Assembly: GCA_029721515.1 (NCBI GenBank)
Contig: CM056559.1
Span: 2,109,001-2,173,000 of the forward strand
Direction of reading: 5' to 3'
Origin: Synanceia verrucosa
Taxonomy: Eukaryota > Chordata > Actinopteri > Perciformes > Synanceiidae
DNA: 64,000 nt
In this document: positions 45,869 to 57,200 of the stretch, piece after piece
Layout of the letters: each line of letters opens with the position of its first letter
Position numbering within the stretch: the stretch's first letter is position 1
Program-made: the position numbers and the translations under genes
The notes under the pieces: model-generated
The model's database searches: none
What the model was told of the DNA's origin: nothing
Seen by the model: only the letters and a program-made list of their open reading frames with translations

Positions 45869-48800
45869 ATTTATCACAGTATTTCTGTTTGATGAGTCTC
45901 TCTCTTGCAGGGATGGGTTCGCTCTGTTCGAGCTCAGAAGGAAAACCTCTTTCTTCATGTGAATGATGGCAGCTCTTTGCAGTCGTTGCAGGTCGTAGCC
46001 GGTTCAGAGCTGAATGATCCGTAAGCACTTCAGTCTTATTTCCTGTAAATAATCCTTCATAATACCATCTCAGGTATGAAAGATGCAACATTGTTCTCCA
46101 CTCTTTTCTCTTTTTTTCCCCTCAAATTATAAGGTTGCTCACCTTTGGTAGCGCTGTTGAAGCCACAGGTACTCTGAAGAAAAGTCCACACCACAAACAG
46201 GCAGTTGAACTGGAAGCCGACCAAATCCATGTAGTTGGAGAATGTAATTCTGTGGTAAGGAAAATATCTCTTCAAACACGACGTGCTCGTTACACCTCAT
46301 GTTATGATCACTGTATAGGAAATATTGTCTAATATCGTGGCTTTGTCTTCTTGTTTCAGGATTTTCCTTTTAAAGTCAAAGAGAGACACAGTCTGGAGTA
46401 TATCCGCAGGTTTCCTCATCTCAGGTGCAGAACAAATGCATTTAGCTCCCTGTTGAGAATACGAAGTGAGGCCACTGCAGCAGTTCACTCATATTTCAAG
46501 GTGAGAACATCAACTTTTCTTGAACAGCATGCAGAGCAAGACAGTTGGTGATTATTTATGTGTTATTTACCTCCAGGAGAATGGCTTTGTGCAGATTCAC
46601 ACTGCGGTCATCACCTCAAATGACTGTGAAGGAGCAGGGGAGCTCTTCCAGGTTGAGGTGAGTATAGATCTGCCTACAGATGTCAGCCGATGGGTCACAT
46701 GTGGCGTCACCTCCAGTGTGTAATCGACAGTCAGTGCTCTTTATTGATTTAGCTACAGATACAGATATATAGAGAAGGGACTTAAGGAGAGGGGAGATGT
46801 GTGCTTTCCTTCTCCTCTTGGTCAGATCTGTATCTTATTTAAAGCTTTCTTAGGTAGACCAGAAAGTAGAGATTTGCAGGAATCAAAGCTGACACCTCTC
46901 AGTATCTGCAGGGGAGAGGAATGTTGCACTTTAAAAATATTTCTTAGGTGGAAAAAGAAAGTTTTATTAATATTAGAAGCACAAGAGAGTTTTTTTGTGT
47001 TTTGCACCAGAGATTTTCAGCTAGTGCAGCATCTTTGTTCTGATAATTAAAACCTCAGCCTGAGAACAGAAGGATTAAATAGATAGATACTTTTTCATCT
47101 CACAGAGAAATTCACATTGTTAACTCACTGAGTGCCAGCCATTTTATAAAACAGAAAGTGTCTTGTTCCAGCATTTTTGCCCATTTTAATTCATATTTCT
47201 AGACCCACAGAATATTTTGTACTATGACTCTGAAAACACTGAATAGCTCAAATGAAAGAAGAGACTCTCTATTTCATCATGACAAAAATGTTTGTTTTTA
47301 TCTTGTTCCATTCTTGTTTTATCAGAGGTAGAGTAGAGGACACTTTCACCAAAATCACCACTTTTTGTCCAGATTCTGTTTGTTTTGCTCTCTAATCTCG
47401 ATCGCCTGTTTTGATCTCTGTGGTGTATACCGTCTCTTTATGTTCTGACTACATCTCCCAGAAGCCCCAAAATTACTTACTGCGATCTGCTGCCGAAAAA
47501 CCACTTTAACGTATATTCGTCGATGGCACTCAGAGAGTTAATTAATGACATTGTTTGAACCCTCAGAACCTGTGCTCTTTCTGCAGCCTCCAGGCCCAGA
47601 GAATGAAGAAGATGGGACGTTTTTCTCTGTCCCAGCCTTCCTGACTGTGTCTGGTCAGCTTCATTTGGAAGTGATGTCAGGGTGAGATAAACTATATGAA
47701 TTTATCTGCTTCGGAAAGTAAGAGGCGGACACACACTGAACATTTCTAATTGTGCTGTGTCACTCAGGGCTTTTTCCAGAGTCTACACATTTGGGCCAAC
47801 CTTTCGGGCTGAGAACTCCCAAAGCAGAAGGCACCTGGCTGAGTTTTACATGGTGGAGGCTGAGGTCTCCTTCACAGAGTCCTTAGATGATCTCACTAAG
47901 GTACGCTCAAAGACAAACTCCGTGATGTTAACCAGAACTGGATGTTGGTTAGCATGCTATCAGAGTGTGTGAACATGTGCTGCACATCAGCAGAAGGTGT
48001 ATCCTTCTTTCCTCTCGGAGTTGCTCTACATACTTGTGAGGGATCACTTCATTGAGAGGAGCATTAAGTCGGCTGGTGACCTTTGATAAACCACAGACTA
48101 ATTCTTTAAACATGAGGATCTTGGATGAAGTGAACTGGTGTCACATCAGTTTCTGTGTATTGAAGTTCATGTTCACACTGACTTTTGAAGTTGCCCTCAT
48201 GCACAGTTGTGCAGAAAAGCTTTAATTATTAAGCTGAGCCGCTGTCTGCAGGTCATGGAGGACATGTTCAGGTCTGCCACGGAGCATGTCCTGGCTCGCT
48301 GTGCCGAGGATGTGGATTTGTTTCACAAGCATGTGACTCCTGGACACAGGGTGAGTCCTGAAGGACACTTATTCAACCTGGCTCCTTAAACCAACAAGCA
48401 CTTATGTCACCTTGCTTTTTTTTTCTGTCGCATCCAAACACTCAGAGCGCCGTAGAAGCTATGCTGAAGAAGAGATTCCCTGTGTAAGTCTCTTTTTTTT
48501 TGTCAACATGACGTATAAAAGCTGAAGATTAAAGTCAAATGTTGAATGAATGATCTACTTTTTAGGATTACCTATCGTGAAGCTATAGACATCCTGAACC
48601 GCAGCTCTCAGAAGTTTACCTTCCCAACAGATGTAAGCGCCGATGCTTTATTTTCTCCTTGAGATTTTTCTACCCATGGAGCTGCACCATGACCTTCGCT
48701 CTTCTTTTCTACAGTGGGGCTGTGACCTTCAGACAGAGCATGAGAAGTACCTGGTGAAACATTGCGGCAACGTACCGGTCTTTGTCACTGATTATCCCTA

Positions 48801-49761
48801 TGAACTGAAGCCGTTTTATGCAAGAGACAACCAGGATCACCCCGAGCGTACAGTAAGTTACACTGTTTGAATGAATGATTTAACCGCTCGATTCCTTCCT
48901 TGTAGAGTCACTTGGGTTATCGCAGCATATTTGCATATCTCCGCTGAGTCCGACTGTGGTTTGTGTGCAGGCAGCTGCTGTAGACCTCCTGGTGCCAGGA
49001 GTTGGAGAGCTCTGTGGGGGCTCGCTGAGAGAGGAGAGGCTGGATCTGCTGAAAGCTCGGCTGGAAGAGTAAGAGCGACGGGGGAAGGCCCACCCCACTG
49101 TCTTTATTCTGCTGTTATCAATATCTGCTCAGCTACTTTAATTAATTGAGATCAAACATAATCCCATCAGGCATTTGTTTAATTAAGTCATTTAAGAACA
49201 GAGCCAAACACATTTGGGTGTCAAAAACAGCCCACAAACTGAAATAAAACAATTTATTAGGGGCTGTTTTGATCAGAAAACATGTGATTCATCATGTGAA
49301 TCACATGTTTCATTCATGTGATTCAGAATTACCTTTGCAAAGTGGCACCATGTTTTTCTCACCAGCCAATCAGAGCAGCTGAAACAGACAGACAGAAACA
49401 AGGTGGCTTTTTGAGCATTAAAGCATGTAAATATAATTAACCTGAAAATGAGCATTACGTGTCATATATGAAGCTCTTACATTAATGATCATACTTTGCA
49501 GGGTGGGACTGGAGGACACCTACAGCTGGTAAAAACACATTTACATTGACACTTTTAAGTAAATGTCCTAAAACACCAACAGAGCTGTGACAACAGAGGT
49601 ATTTATTTCTTTGCAGGTATCTGGATTTGAGGCGTTTCGGCTCCGTCCCTCACGGTGGCTTCGGGCTGGGGTTCGAGCGATATTTGCAGTGCATCCTGGG
49701 TGTAGACAACATAAAAGATGTGATTCCTTTCCCTCGGTTTTCCCATTCCTGTCTTCTATAA
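45140..49761 (+). CDS. nars2: nars2, mitochondrial asparaginyl-tRNA synthetase (complete, 14 coding exons)
   Basis: This class II synthetase joins Asn to mitochondrial tRNA-Asn using ATP, in the matrix. Exons are 45140-45301, 45911-46020, 46134-46254, 46360-46500, 46577-46657, 47587-47681, 47768-47900, 48252-48350, 48446-48483, 48566-48632, 48715-48852, 48971-49068, 49502-49528 and 49617-49761. All are GT/AG with matching phases and give 484 residues (human about 477). Residues 1-31 are basic without acids, like a mitochondrial presequence. About 50-125 form the OB-fold anticodon-binding domain (GWVRSVRAQKENLFLHVNDG). Motif 2 (FRAE, 249-252) and motif 3 (GGFGLGFER, 450-458) are intact. Motif 1 has Ala188 where Pro is expected. 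The start ATG has G at -3. Confidence 0.97.
45302..45910 (+). other. nars2 intron 1
   Basis: It holds a (GT)n run at 45836-45867 close to the acceptor. Otherwise it is AT-rich, with no recognised element. Confidence 0.8.
45836..45867. repeat. (GT)n microsatellite
   Basis: The dinucleotide run lies about 45 bp upstream of the exon 2 acceptor. Length variation here could affect splicing, but nothing in the sequence shows that. Confidence 0.95.
45911..46020 (+). CDS. nars2: nars2 exon 2: OB-fold
   Basis: Acceptor TCTCTCTTGCAG, donor CC|GTAAGC. It reads GWVRSVRAQKENLFLHVNDG, then SLQSLQVVAGSELNDP. This is the core of the anticodon-binding beta-barrel. Confidence 0.95.
46134..46254 (+). CDS. nars2: nars2 exon 3: OB-fold
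   Basis: Acceptor CTCAAATTATAAG, donor GTG|GTAAGG. It reads LLTFGSAVEATGTLKKSPHH, then VELEADQIHVVGECNSV, and ends in phase 0. Confidence 0.93.
46360..46500 (+). CDS. nars2: nars2 exon 4: hinge and start of catalytic core
   Basis: It reads DFPFKVKERHSLEYIRRFPH, then LRCRTNAFSSLLRIRSEATA and AVHSYFK. The RSEATAAVHSYF helix is the start of class II motif 1. Donor AAG|GTGAGA. Confidence 0.95.
46577..46657 (+). CDS. nars2: nars2 exon 5: motif 1 strand
   Basis: It reads ENGFVQIHTAVITSNDCEGA, then GELFQVE. Codon GCG at 46604-46606 puts Ala where class II motif 1 normally has an invariant Pro. Donor GAG|GTGAGT. Confidence 0.94.
46658..47586 (+). other. nars2 intron 5 with a family-C MITE
   Basis: At 929 bp this is the longest nars2 intron. 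Nearly half of it is the family-C element at 47120-47541. No exon lies within. Confidence 0.8.
47120..47541 (+). mobile_element. family C MITE, copy 7, inside a nars2 intron
   Basis: This is the clearest copy. TTAA at 47120-47123 is followed by CTCACTGAGTGCCA. TGGCACTCAGAGAG is followed by TTAA at 47538-47541. The two ends match as inverted repeats at 13 of 14 positions. The ZNF143-like motif is at 47448-47463. It lies between nars2 coding exons 5 and 6. Confidence 0.75.
47587..47681 (+). CDS. nars2: nars2 exon 6
   Basis: Acceptor CTCTTTCTGCAG. It reads PPGPENEEDGTFFSVPAFLT, then VSGQLHLEVMSG. The LTVSGQLHLE stretch lines the Asn-adenylate pocket in this family. Donor GG|GTGAGA. Confidence 0.95.
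47768..47900 (+). CDS. nars2: nars2 exon 7: motif 2
   Basis: It reads AFSRVYTFGPTFRAENSQSR, then RHLAEFYMVEAEVSFTESLD. Motif 2 FRAE and the following loop RRHLAEF contact ATP and the tRNA acceptor end in class II enzymes. Donor AAG|GTACGC. Confidence 0.96.
47901..48251 (+). other. nars2 intron 7
   Basis: The 351-bp intron has no recognised repeat or gene. Confidence 0.8.
48252..48350 (+). CDS. nars2: nars2 exon 8
   Basis: Acceptor CGCTGTCTGCAG. It reads VMEDMFRSATEHVLARCAED, then VDLFHKHVTPGHR, a helical insertion of the catalytic domain. Donor AGG|GTGAGT. Confidence 0.93.
48446..48483 (+). CDS. nars2: nars2 exon 9 (38 nt)
   Basis: A short exon reading SAVEAMLKKRFP plus two bases of a Val codon. 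Acceptor AAACACTCAG, donor GT|GTAAGT. The phases on both sides require it. Confidence 0.9.
48566..48632 (+). CDS. nars2: nars2 exon 10
   Basis: Acceptor CTACTTTTTAG, donor GAT|GTAAGC. It reads ITYREAIDILNRSSQKFTFP and ends TD. Confidence 0.92.
48715..48852 (+). CDS. nars2: nars2 exon 11
   Basis: Acceptor CTTTTCTACAG. It reads WGCDLQTEHEKYLVKHCGNV, then PVFVTDYPYELKPFYARDNQ. The PVFVTDYP and KPFY segments are hallmarks of AsnRS/AspRS. Donor ACA|GTAAGT. Confidence 0.95.
48971..49068 (+). CDS. nars2: nars2 exon 12
   Basis: It reads AAAVDLLVPGVGELCGGSLR, then EERLDLLKARLEE. The VDLLVPGVGEL-GGS-REER strand and loop form part of the active site. Donor GA|GTAAGA. Confidence 0.95.
49069..49501 (+). 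other. nars2 intron 12
   Basis: It contains a 14-bp perfect inverted repeat (49278-49291 with 49297-49310) around a 5-nt loop, followed by another CATGTGATTCA word. Nothing else is recognised. Confidence 0.75.
49502..49528 (+). CDS. nars2: nars2 exon 13 (27-nt microexon)
   Basis: The 27 bases read (E)VGLEDTYS(W), with acceptor CATACTTTGCAG and donor TG|GTAAAA. The phases of both neighbours demand a (3n) piece here, and the protein matches the family (TEVYQWYLD-like region). Confidence 0.9.
49617..49761 (+). CDS. nars2: nars2 exon 14: motif 3 and stop
   Basis: It reads YLDLRRFGSVPHGGFGLGFE, then RYLQCILGVDNIKDVIPFPR and SHSCLL, with TAA at 49759-49761. Motif 3 supplies the ATP-binding Arg458. 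Confidence 0.97.
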
Positions 49762-49803
49762 AACACAGCCCAGTAGATATTCTTTAAGTCTGTAAAAACA
49801 TCA

Positions 49804-49809
49804 AATAAA
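49804..49809 (+). terminator. nars2 poly(A) signal AATAAA
   Basis: The hexamer is 43 nt after the stop codon and is followed by GT/T-rich sequence (GTGATGTTCACTGTTGTTTT). This implies a very short 3' UTR. Confidence 0.7.
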
Positions 49810-50760
49810 TGTGATGTTCACTGTTGTTTTCATTTTGATTGGTTTATTTTTGCTGAAAGTTTGAGTTTGAGATTTAGAGAATTTTATTTTAATCTCTCAT
49901 CGGTTGTGCAGGACTGTTACATCACATTATAATTTGCATGTACAGACTTCTTTAAGTCAACTTTAATACTTTTTAAGACCTCAACAAATCTAATTTAAGA
50001 CTGAAAAATGTCATAACAATTTCTTTGGTAGAAAATAGTCAATTTATTGTACAGCTTGACCAATGTGGAGTTTTTGAGGCCGATGCTGATATCAATATTT
50101 AGCAGGAACAAAAATCTGATAACCAATTAATCCCTGATAATATTTTTTATATTTTTTGTCAGCCCTTTAATACTTGCAACAACGAAATACATTTAAGGCA
50201 TAACACTGTATAATTAATTTCACAACTTTCAAGAACAAACAAGTGAACTTTGTGAACAAAATAACGAGAAAAAAATGGAGTAAATCTCTGAATTCTGTTT
50301 TTTCCTATTGTCATTAAACACACCGTCTGAAAATGTTATACCTACAGCAAATTTAGGGTAAATTTAAGATAATTTAAGACCTTAAATACCTGGATTTTAA
50401 TTTAAGACTTTTATGGAACCAACCTCCATATTTAAAAACTGATTATTTTCAGAGCAAATATTTCAACTTTCCACAAGATGGTGCTTTTTTCCCATTACAT
50501 CCAGCTTATAAAATGTGAGTCTCTTTCTCAGTCATCTATTGACATTTAACTTGACCTTTTTTTTCTCCCAAAGCTCCTAAAATCTTATGTCTCCATCTTA
50601 TAAATCTGGTTCCTATTTATCTGTTGAGGCGCACAGCACACACTGGATGAAATAATGTGAAATCTGTTTTGTTTCCGCTTTTAAATTAAATCATTTTACT
50701 TAAACACCTGTTTTGTGTGAAGGTAGGTAAACATTAGGACACAGAGCGGCCCGGTGCTTC
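49810..50760. other. nars2-gab2 gap
   Basis: The short intergenic stretch is largely occupied by a reversed family-B MITE (49942-50425). The remaining 300 bp precede the GC-richer gab2 leader. Confidence 0.65.
49942..50425 (-). mobile_element. family B MITE between nars2 and gab2
   Basis: It is the reverse-orientation counterpart of 14369-14852, from ACTTTAATACTTTTTAAGAC to GATTTTAATTTAAGACTTTT. It fills much of the gap between the nars2 poly(A) signal and the gab2 leader. End positions are approximate. Confidence 0.65.
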
Positions 50761-51202
50761 AGTGTGTTTCAGCTCGTTTGTGGCTCTTGGAGCCACTTTG
50801 AGGCCAGCAGCTCTCCATCCTGTTCCTCCCAGCAGCCCATCCCTCCCTCTGCTCAGTGGGCGTGGTGTGAGTTGGGAAAACAAACTGCAGACACCCTACG
50901 GTACTTCCTCACCCTGCATCAGTTGAGTTTCCCCGCGGCTCTTCGCCAGCTGGTCGTGCGCCTTTTTTTCCTCCTTCTTCAACTTGCGTTTTTACGCGCC
51001 GGTCGTTGCGCACGGCACCACCGCGACCCACTGGCAACATCCCCGACCCGCACTACTTTGATTGTTAGCAAATGGGGGGAGCAGACTGCAGCAGCGAGAG
51101 CCAGACGCCGACAGCACTTTGAAGAGACAAGCCTTCAGGAACCGTCATGTTCCAGTGACAGACGGCGGTTATAGAGCGAGAAGAAACAGCAGACTGACAA
51201 AC
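50761..51202 (+). promoter_or_regulatory. gab2: gab2 promoter / 5' leader
   Basis: GC content rises relative to the surroundings in this stretch before the gab2 ATG. The leader contains two short upstream open frames: ATG at 51072 ending TGA at 51122, and ATG at 51147 ending TGA at 51158. The start site is not determined. Confidence 0.5.
51072..51122 (+). other. upstream ORF in gab2 leader (16 codons)
   Basis: ATGGGGGGAGCAG begins a 16-codon frame that stops at TGA, in a different register from gab2. The context is C at -3 and G at +4, so initiation would be moderate. A second, three-codon frame lies at 51147-51158. Confidence 0.45.
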
Positions 51203-51274
51203 ATGAGCGGCGGAGAAATCATCTTCCAGGGCTGGCTGAGGAAGTCACCGCCAGAGAAGAAACTGAGGAGATAT
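51203..51274 (+). CDS. gab2: gab2 coding exon 1
   Basis: The 24 codons MSGGEIIFQGWLRKS then PPEKKLRRY are the first strands of the PH domain. Donor TAT|GTAAGT. The frame is open upstream without any in-frame ATG, so this ATG is the start. Confidence 0.94.
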
Positions 51275-54200
51275 GTAAGTGAACCCCTCTTTCTTTATTT
51301 CTGTCTTTATTCCAGAGTTTCTTTCCCTGACAACTGCTGCTCTTTGCGTTTTCTTCATCTGCGTCTCAAATAAGTGGCTCCAGTTTTGGAGCAGGTGCAC
51401 CCCACCACCACCTGCACCTCCCCTCTCTTTTTAACGACCTACAGGAGGCACCACGTGCTTCTCTGTAATCTCACATACACTCTGAAGCCATAAGACTGGA
51501 AAGGGTTTTTTTTATGATTATGCCAGTTATCAGGTTTGACACGCAGCCACCCACTGTGGGGTCCTGTGACAACATGGACATAATACCCAGCAGCTGTCTG
51601 TAATTTGGACTAAACAACTCTCAGAGGCACCATTTGGCCTCATCCGATCATGATGAGGTAACGTCTAATCAAGCATTGATGTGGCCAGTTTTCATCTTGG
51701 CCAAGTCGACTAATGTCACCCAACAATAGTGATAAGCGCTCAGCTCTTGATAAGGCTCTGTAAGCCAAAGCTGCTGCCTCCTCGCTGGGCGCTGGGCAGG
51801 GGAACGGCTGCAAATCAGATAATAGGATTTATGGAGGCAGATAGAACCATGAGACAATCTCCTATAAATACAGCTGTCCACTGTTTATGCGTGGTGTTGC
51901 ATTACCAGGCCTCTCCGTGTTCCTACGAGCTGACTTTACCATGATGTCATCTCTGTGTTTCATCTGGAAATCCATCCTTGAATGTCTTCAAATGCAGCCC
52001 CCCTCCATTGTCCTGTCGTTTCCTCATTGTCTTCCACTTAAAGCTGCCTAATGTTTACACAGAGACCACCGCGCTCCGTATGGAGCGGCAGCTGCAGTGG
52101 CACGGAGGAAAAAACTTGCTTGCCTCATTGCAGTGCTGTATAAACAATGAGGGAGAAAAAAACCCTCACATAGGCATAATGGAGCTAAAATAATGGCCTT
52201 CCTCAGGCAGGAGAGCAGCGTCTCAGGCCTTCTCACTCTGGTGCTCACCCTGAGCAACAACCTATAAACAACTGCACACACACACACACACACACACACA
52301 GAGCCAGAAAACAGTGTCATGAGATGGAGTGTCCAGAACAGGCCGACTTGTGAATGCGATAATCTGTCCATCTCAAATTCCTTCCACTTAAAGTCAGGCT
52401 ATGGACAATCGGCACCATTTACTCACCAGTATTGCTGTCATCTGACATGTCCTAATAGAGAGGGATATTTTCAGATACTACTTTCACATACTTGCAAACA
52501 TTCCAGCCTGAAGGTGTGTTGTGTTTCTCAGCAAACATGGTGGCAAGTTTGATCGGTCATTATGTTGGAATGAACCGAGGAGGTGTCAGGAATGTACTAG
52601 GCAACACGGCAATGTATTTTCTGACTGTTGTGACTTTTTTTTTCAGGAGATAATGTGCAAGTTGAGTGTTTTAATCCTTAACAATGTGTCTCCTGTCAAT
52701 AGTCCACCTCGTCCTCTCCTGAGTTTGTTAATCAGTAGTTAGTCGTTTGAATCATTGTGATGAAAAAGTCTCCTGTGACCTTCCACAGATGGTTTATATG
52801 TCGCAGCAGAGGTGGAGAATCCAGTGCAGAGTCAGGAGAGAGTAAGAAACTGGAACTACAACCACAGGACTGGCATGCAAATCATTATGCAAAACCAGGG
52901 AGCAAAACACTTGTGGCAGTTGGAACCTGGATGCAGTCGGGGGTGGAGACAGGAGACTCGTCCTGGTTAAACGTTGGCTGTGTGTCTACAAATGCGAGTA
53001 ACTCTGAGCAGTGACTCACTCTTCCTACAAGAGCTCACTGCTGCACAAACACATGATGTGGAGCGTAAACTTCCAGCGATCATGTGACAGCGGCGCTGCA
53101 CACGTTTGCAGCTCCTTCACAAGGAAAACAGTCGCGCTCTAATGTGTCAGCGCTGCTAAATGAATCGCTCGGGCTGGAGTTTATCTCGTCTCGGGGCTGA
53201 TCGAGGCTCCAGAGGTGGGCCGGGCTTTAAGGCCAGGTGGGAGGGGCCTGCTTGCTTTTGTTGAACATTGTCCAGAATAAGCAGAAGGAACATGAAAACA
53301 ACTGAGTAATCCAGCATGAAGCCAGCACCTCTTGCAGCACTGTGTTCAGACTCTCTGTTATCATCAGATAACCTGTCACCTGTTCACAGAAGCTCGTTCT
53401 CCTTGACTTAATAAGATCTGCAATAAACAACCCCTCTTTGTGTGTGACGTCCCAGTGTTGACATATGCATAATATCAAGTTCTCCAAATGAGTCATGCAC
53501 GTATAACCTGCCGATATGAATCATGCATGCGACGTGTCATACTGTAAACATTTTAATTCCTGTTCTGTGGTTGGGATCGAGCTGCCGGTGGCTGAACCCT
53601 CCCATCTGGCCGTTGCTGTACGTGACATCACAAACGTGTCTGTTCACATACACTAAAGCGCTGCCACATTCCAGACAGATCATATCGGCGAGGTGATAGC
53701 TGCTCTAGCACTTTGTGAAGGCCTCGCCGCGTCGCCCTGGTGATTGGAGCATCCAGCTGGTTGGTGAGGCAGGCAGAGCGGAGGAGCAGCCACATGTGTC
53801 CCGCTGTCAGCTGCCGGGTCTGCCGTTGTTTTGCAGAGGGGCTTTGGGAAGTCCTTGCCCTCAGAGGTCAACGGAGAACGCCTCCCAGTTCCTGCTTTGA
53901 CAGACACCCAGCACTCACACAGACATTTTCCTTGTTCCACTTCATCTGTGGGCCTTTCCCCCACAAGCTGCAAAACTGTTATGTGACTGACTGCAGTATC
54001 AGAGTCAGATTCAGTTGTCAGTGTTGGATGGGTTCGTCTAACGGGATCCTTGTGATTGAGATGAGGCTACAACTGCAGAGCTTTTTCACTGCTTGGTTAT
54101 TTTTAACTTCATTTACTTCTTCCTGAGATTGAAATCTGATTAATGAATTATGTTGCAGTATAAAAATTTCCAGAAGTAGAGTAAGATGCCAGTTAGAATT

Positions 54201-57200
54201 TCCCAGAGGCCTTGTTTTACGCAACCATCAGTCCAAAACTTCAGTATAAAGAGCTGCGAACAGGGAAAGTCATGTATAAGTCACGATTGTTTGTTGCAAA
54301 AGGATGTTTTTTTTTCATATTTTTCTTCTTCAACCTCAAGTTGTTTTCTGGACATTCATTGTGAAAATCCCAGGGTGGCCCTGTTTGAACCTTTGTCATA
54401 ATATCCTGTCCTTTGCCATGAACTCTGCTTTAGCCTTTGTGTTTTCTGCCCAAAACTTAATTATTGCACCACTAGCAGATGCCAGACTTCCTTTGGATGG
54501 TACCTCCAGGAAGTGTTGTGACAGAGCTCCCATCAAGCCTCGATCAGCGCAGCTTAAATACGGCCTTTCTGGAGGAAACCGGATCAGCAGTGAGAAAGTT
54601 TTCACTTATTAGCTGAACACCCGGTATGTACACAACCACAGGAATGATCGTTTTATTTAATGGTGCTTAAAATAGAAAAAAAAATGAGTCACGTTACAGC
54701 ATCATAAACACAAACAGCTGACCAAAACAACTTCTGGGATCAATCTGTTTTTGTTTTTGAGCTGTCTGCTGATGCAGAGATCATAAAAGAATGAAAATAG
54801 GAGCGCATTGAATGAACCAGTGAGACATTTGAGGGTTCAACTTGTAAGTACAATATGTTTTTTGATATTATTCTGATCATAACTGGCCACTGATCACAGT
54901 ATGTGTTTTTTTTTTTGTTTTTTTTTTCTAACTAAATAGAAATCCAGTTACGTCAGGTGACCGTCATTAGATTGTGGTCAGTCAGTGGAAATGGTACAAA
55001 AATTTTAATACCAGGGGTAACATTTGAGGTTTTACTGTGACATACCTGCTTCACTGATGGACAAAAACAGTGATCTGTGTTTCTTTTTTAGCATTTATTT
55101 ACCCCGGAACAGATGATTTAGCACACCAAACCCTAATTTCCACTGGATGCAGAACGATGTGACATCCACGACATCCGTCGTCTGTCAGTACCCACCAGAT
55201 TCACCTGTTGTGGCTCCGCCAGACAGCTGGAATCATGAGATCTCGCAAATTCATATATAATCAGGTGATACAGTGGGTTGTAGCGGAGCATCGGTGAAAG
55301 AGAACCACCCTGTGTCCACTGAGTAGAAGGAAATTCTACGATTTTATTTTGAAAATTTTTTTTTTTTTTTTTGTGTCTATACACAACTTCCTGTCTGCCC
55401 TGCGCTGAATTCATGCTCCGACGTTTGACAAAACCAGAAGTTAGGGGTTACCCTTAACTTCTGGTTTTGTCGGTGCATTTTAACAAAATTTTCAAATGCT
55501 CCCTATGAACTTGCTCATAACCTTCAGACACTTTCTCCCAAAGTGAAATGGAAGATCATTATGAAATATGATTTCAACAGCTAAATATGCTAAAGTAGTA
55601 GCTTGATGTGAGGCGTACTCTTTCTGCCCCGCTGCAGCAGTTTGTAGGAGTTGGAAATGTGTAAGATAAGTGCATTTCGACCAAGGTCATGGTCTGGGTG
55701 GTGATATTAGTCAAAATGAAAAATGCTCCAAGCATGCACATCTTTATGTATTTGGTCACACTGTTGATTATCTTTCTCTGTAATTAGAGTATTGTCTGAT
55801 CGCTTATGCCCCCTTAAGACTTAAGTTCTGTGTAACTCTGATGTTGATAGTTTAGATAAGGGATTATTCTTCCTGTGGAGATCTAGTGATGAGTCATTGC
55901 AGTGCAGTTGTAGGAAATGAAATGTCTTACAGCTGAAGCTCAGCTAAGCCAGCTCTTTAAGTCAGACTTACACTGAGACATATTGAGCCATTCAGTCAAG
56001 ATAAATGACCAGCTTGGCTAACTCTATCCTGCAGGATTAGGTTTATTTGGCTTTTTTATTGTGCTGTGCAGAAATTCCGTTCATTTGTGAAAGAAGAAGA
56101 CTGAATGTCTCTTTAATAATGACTAAATTAATGCTGCACACTTTTGTAAATTACTTTTCATCATAATACTAGAAAGTACATTCAGATAGATAGATGGATC
56201 GATGGATATAATGTCTGCAAATAGTGTGAAAACAGGTCCATGTATGGGAAAATTTATTCATTAGTCAGCATGCTCTTAATTCCATTGATGTAGATACTGG
56301 CACTGTGTTGGACTGGTTGTGCAGGATTCCTCCACATAGCACCACATATTTTACATCTTGCAGGTCATACGTACTAGACCCTGAATGCATCAGGGCCTCA
56401 CAGGTCCTGTGATGTGACTGATGCTGTGACAGATGTGCTGAGACTTTTATGAAAATGTTTGGCTCTTACTAAGGTGGTTTCAGATGCACATCAGGAGGGA
56501 AGTCGCTCTCTTTAGTGCAAAGAAACCAGGAGATGCTCTCGGCTCTCGGCTCGCCCTCCACACAGGGACTGCAGCAGATGGCAGAGGCAGGGGAAGTAAC
56601 ACAAAGAGTTCTGATTAAAGATAATGCTCCCCGTTAGTCAAACTGTCAGGGCGGGCTCACGCTAAATAAGCCCATCCTTTTGCCGCTATGGAGACATGGC
56701 GAGAGATTACTCATTTTCCTAATGATGGAAGTGTTCAGTTGCAAATGGAGTCTGATTATATCTACTGAGAGCTTTTGAGAGGTTGTTTTTCACAGGATGC
56801 GCTGCAGATTTCGCAGATCGTTGCTCCCGTGAAGCGAGTGAATGAGCACAGTCGGTACCAAATGCAGCGTCCCTCTTTATCATCATCACACCTGTAGGAT
56901 GGAGCTTTCCATCACCATCATATGATGCCGTATTTCCTGTAATGCATCAGGTTCTACTCTACATGCACTAAATGGGTTTCAAAGGTGACGTCTTGCTCAG
57001 AAGGAGAACATGGATTGAGTGGTTCTACACAGGAGGGAAACATCAAGTGTTGCAAGCATGTCTGTCTGGCTTTATTAACACACAAGAATTTACTCTAGCT
57101 CTTATCTGCATGTGTTATGTCTTGCAGCTGCCGGCCCTCCAAGGTCAGTGTTTTCACTGTTAGGAAACCTGAGCAGTTTGATTTAAATTAAACAGTGCTT

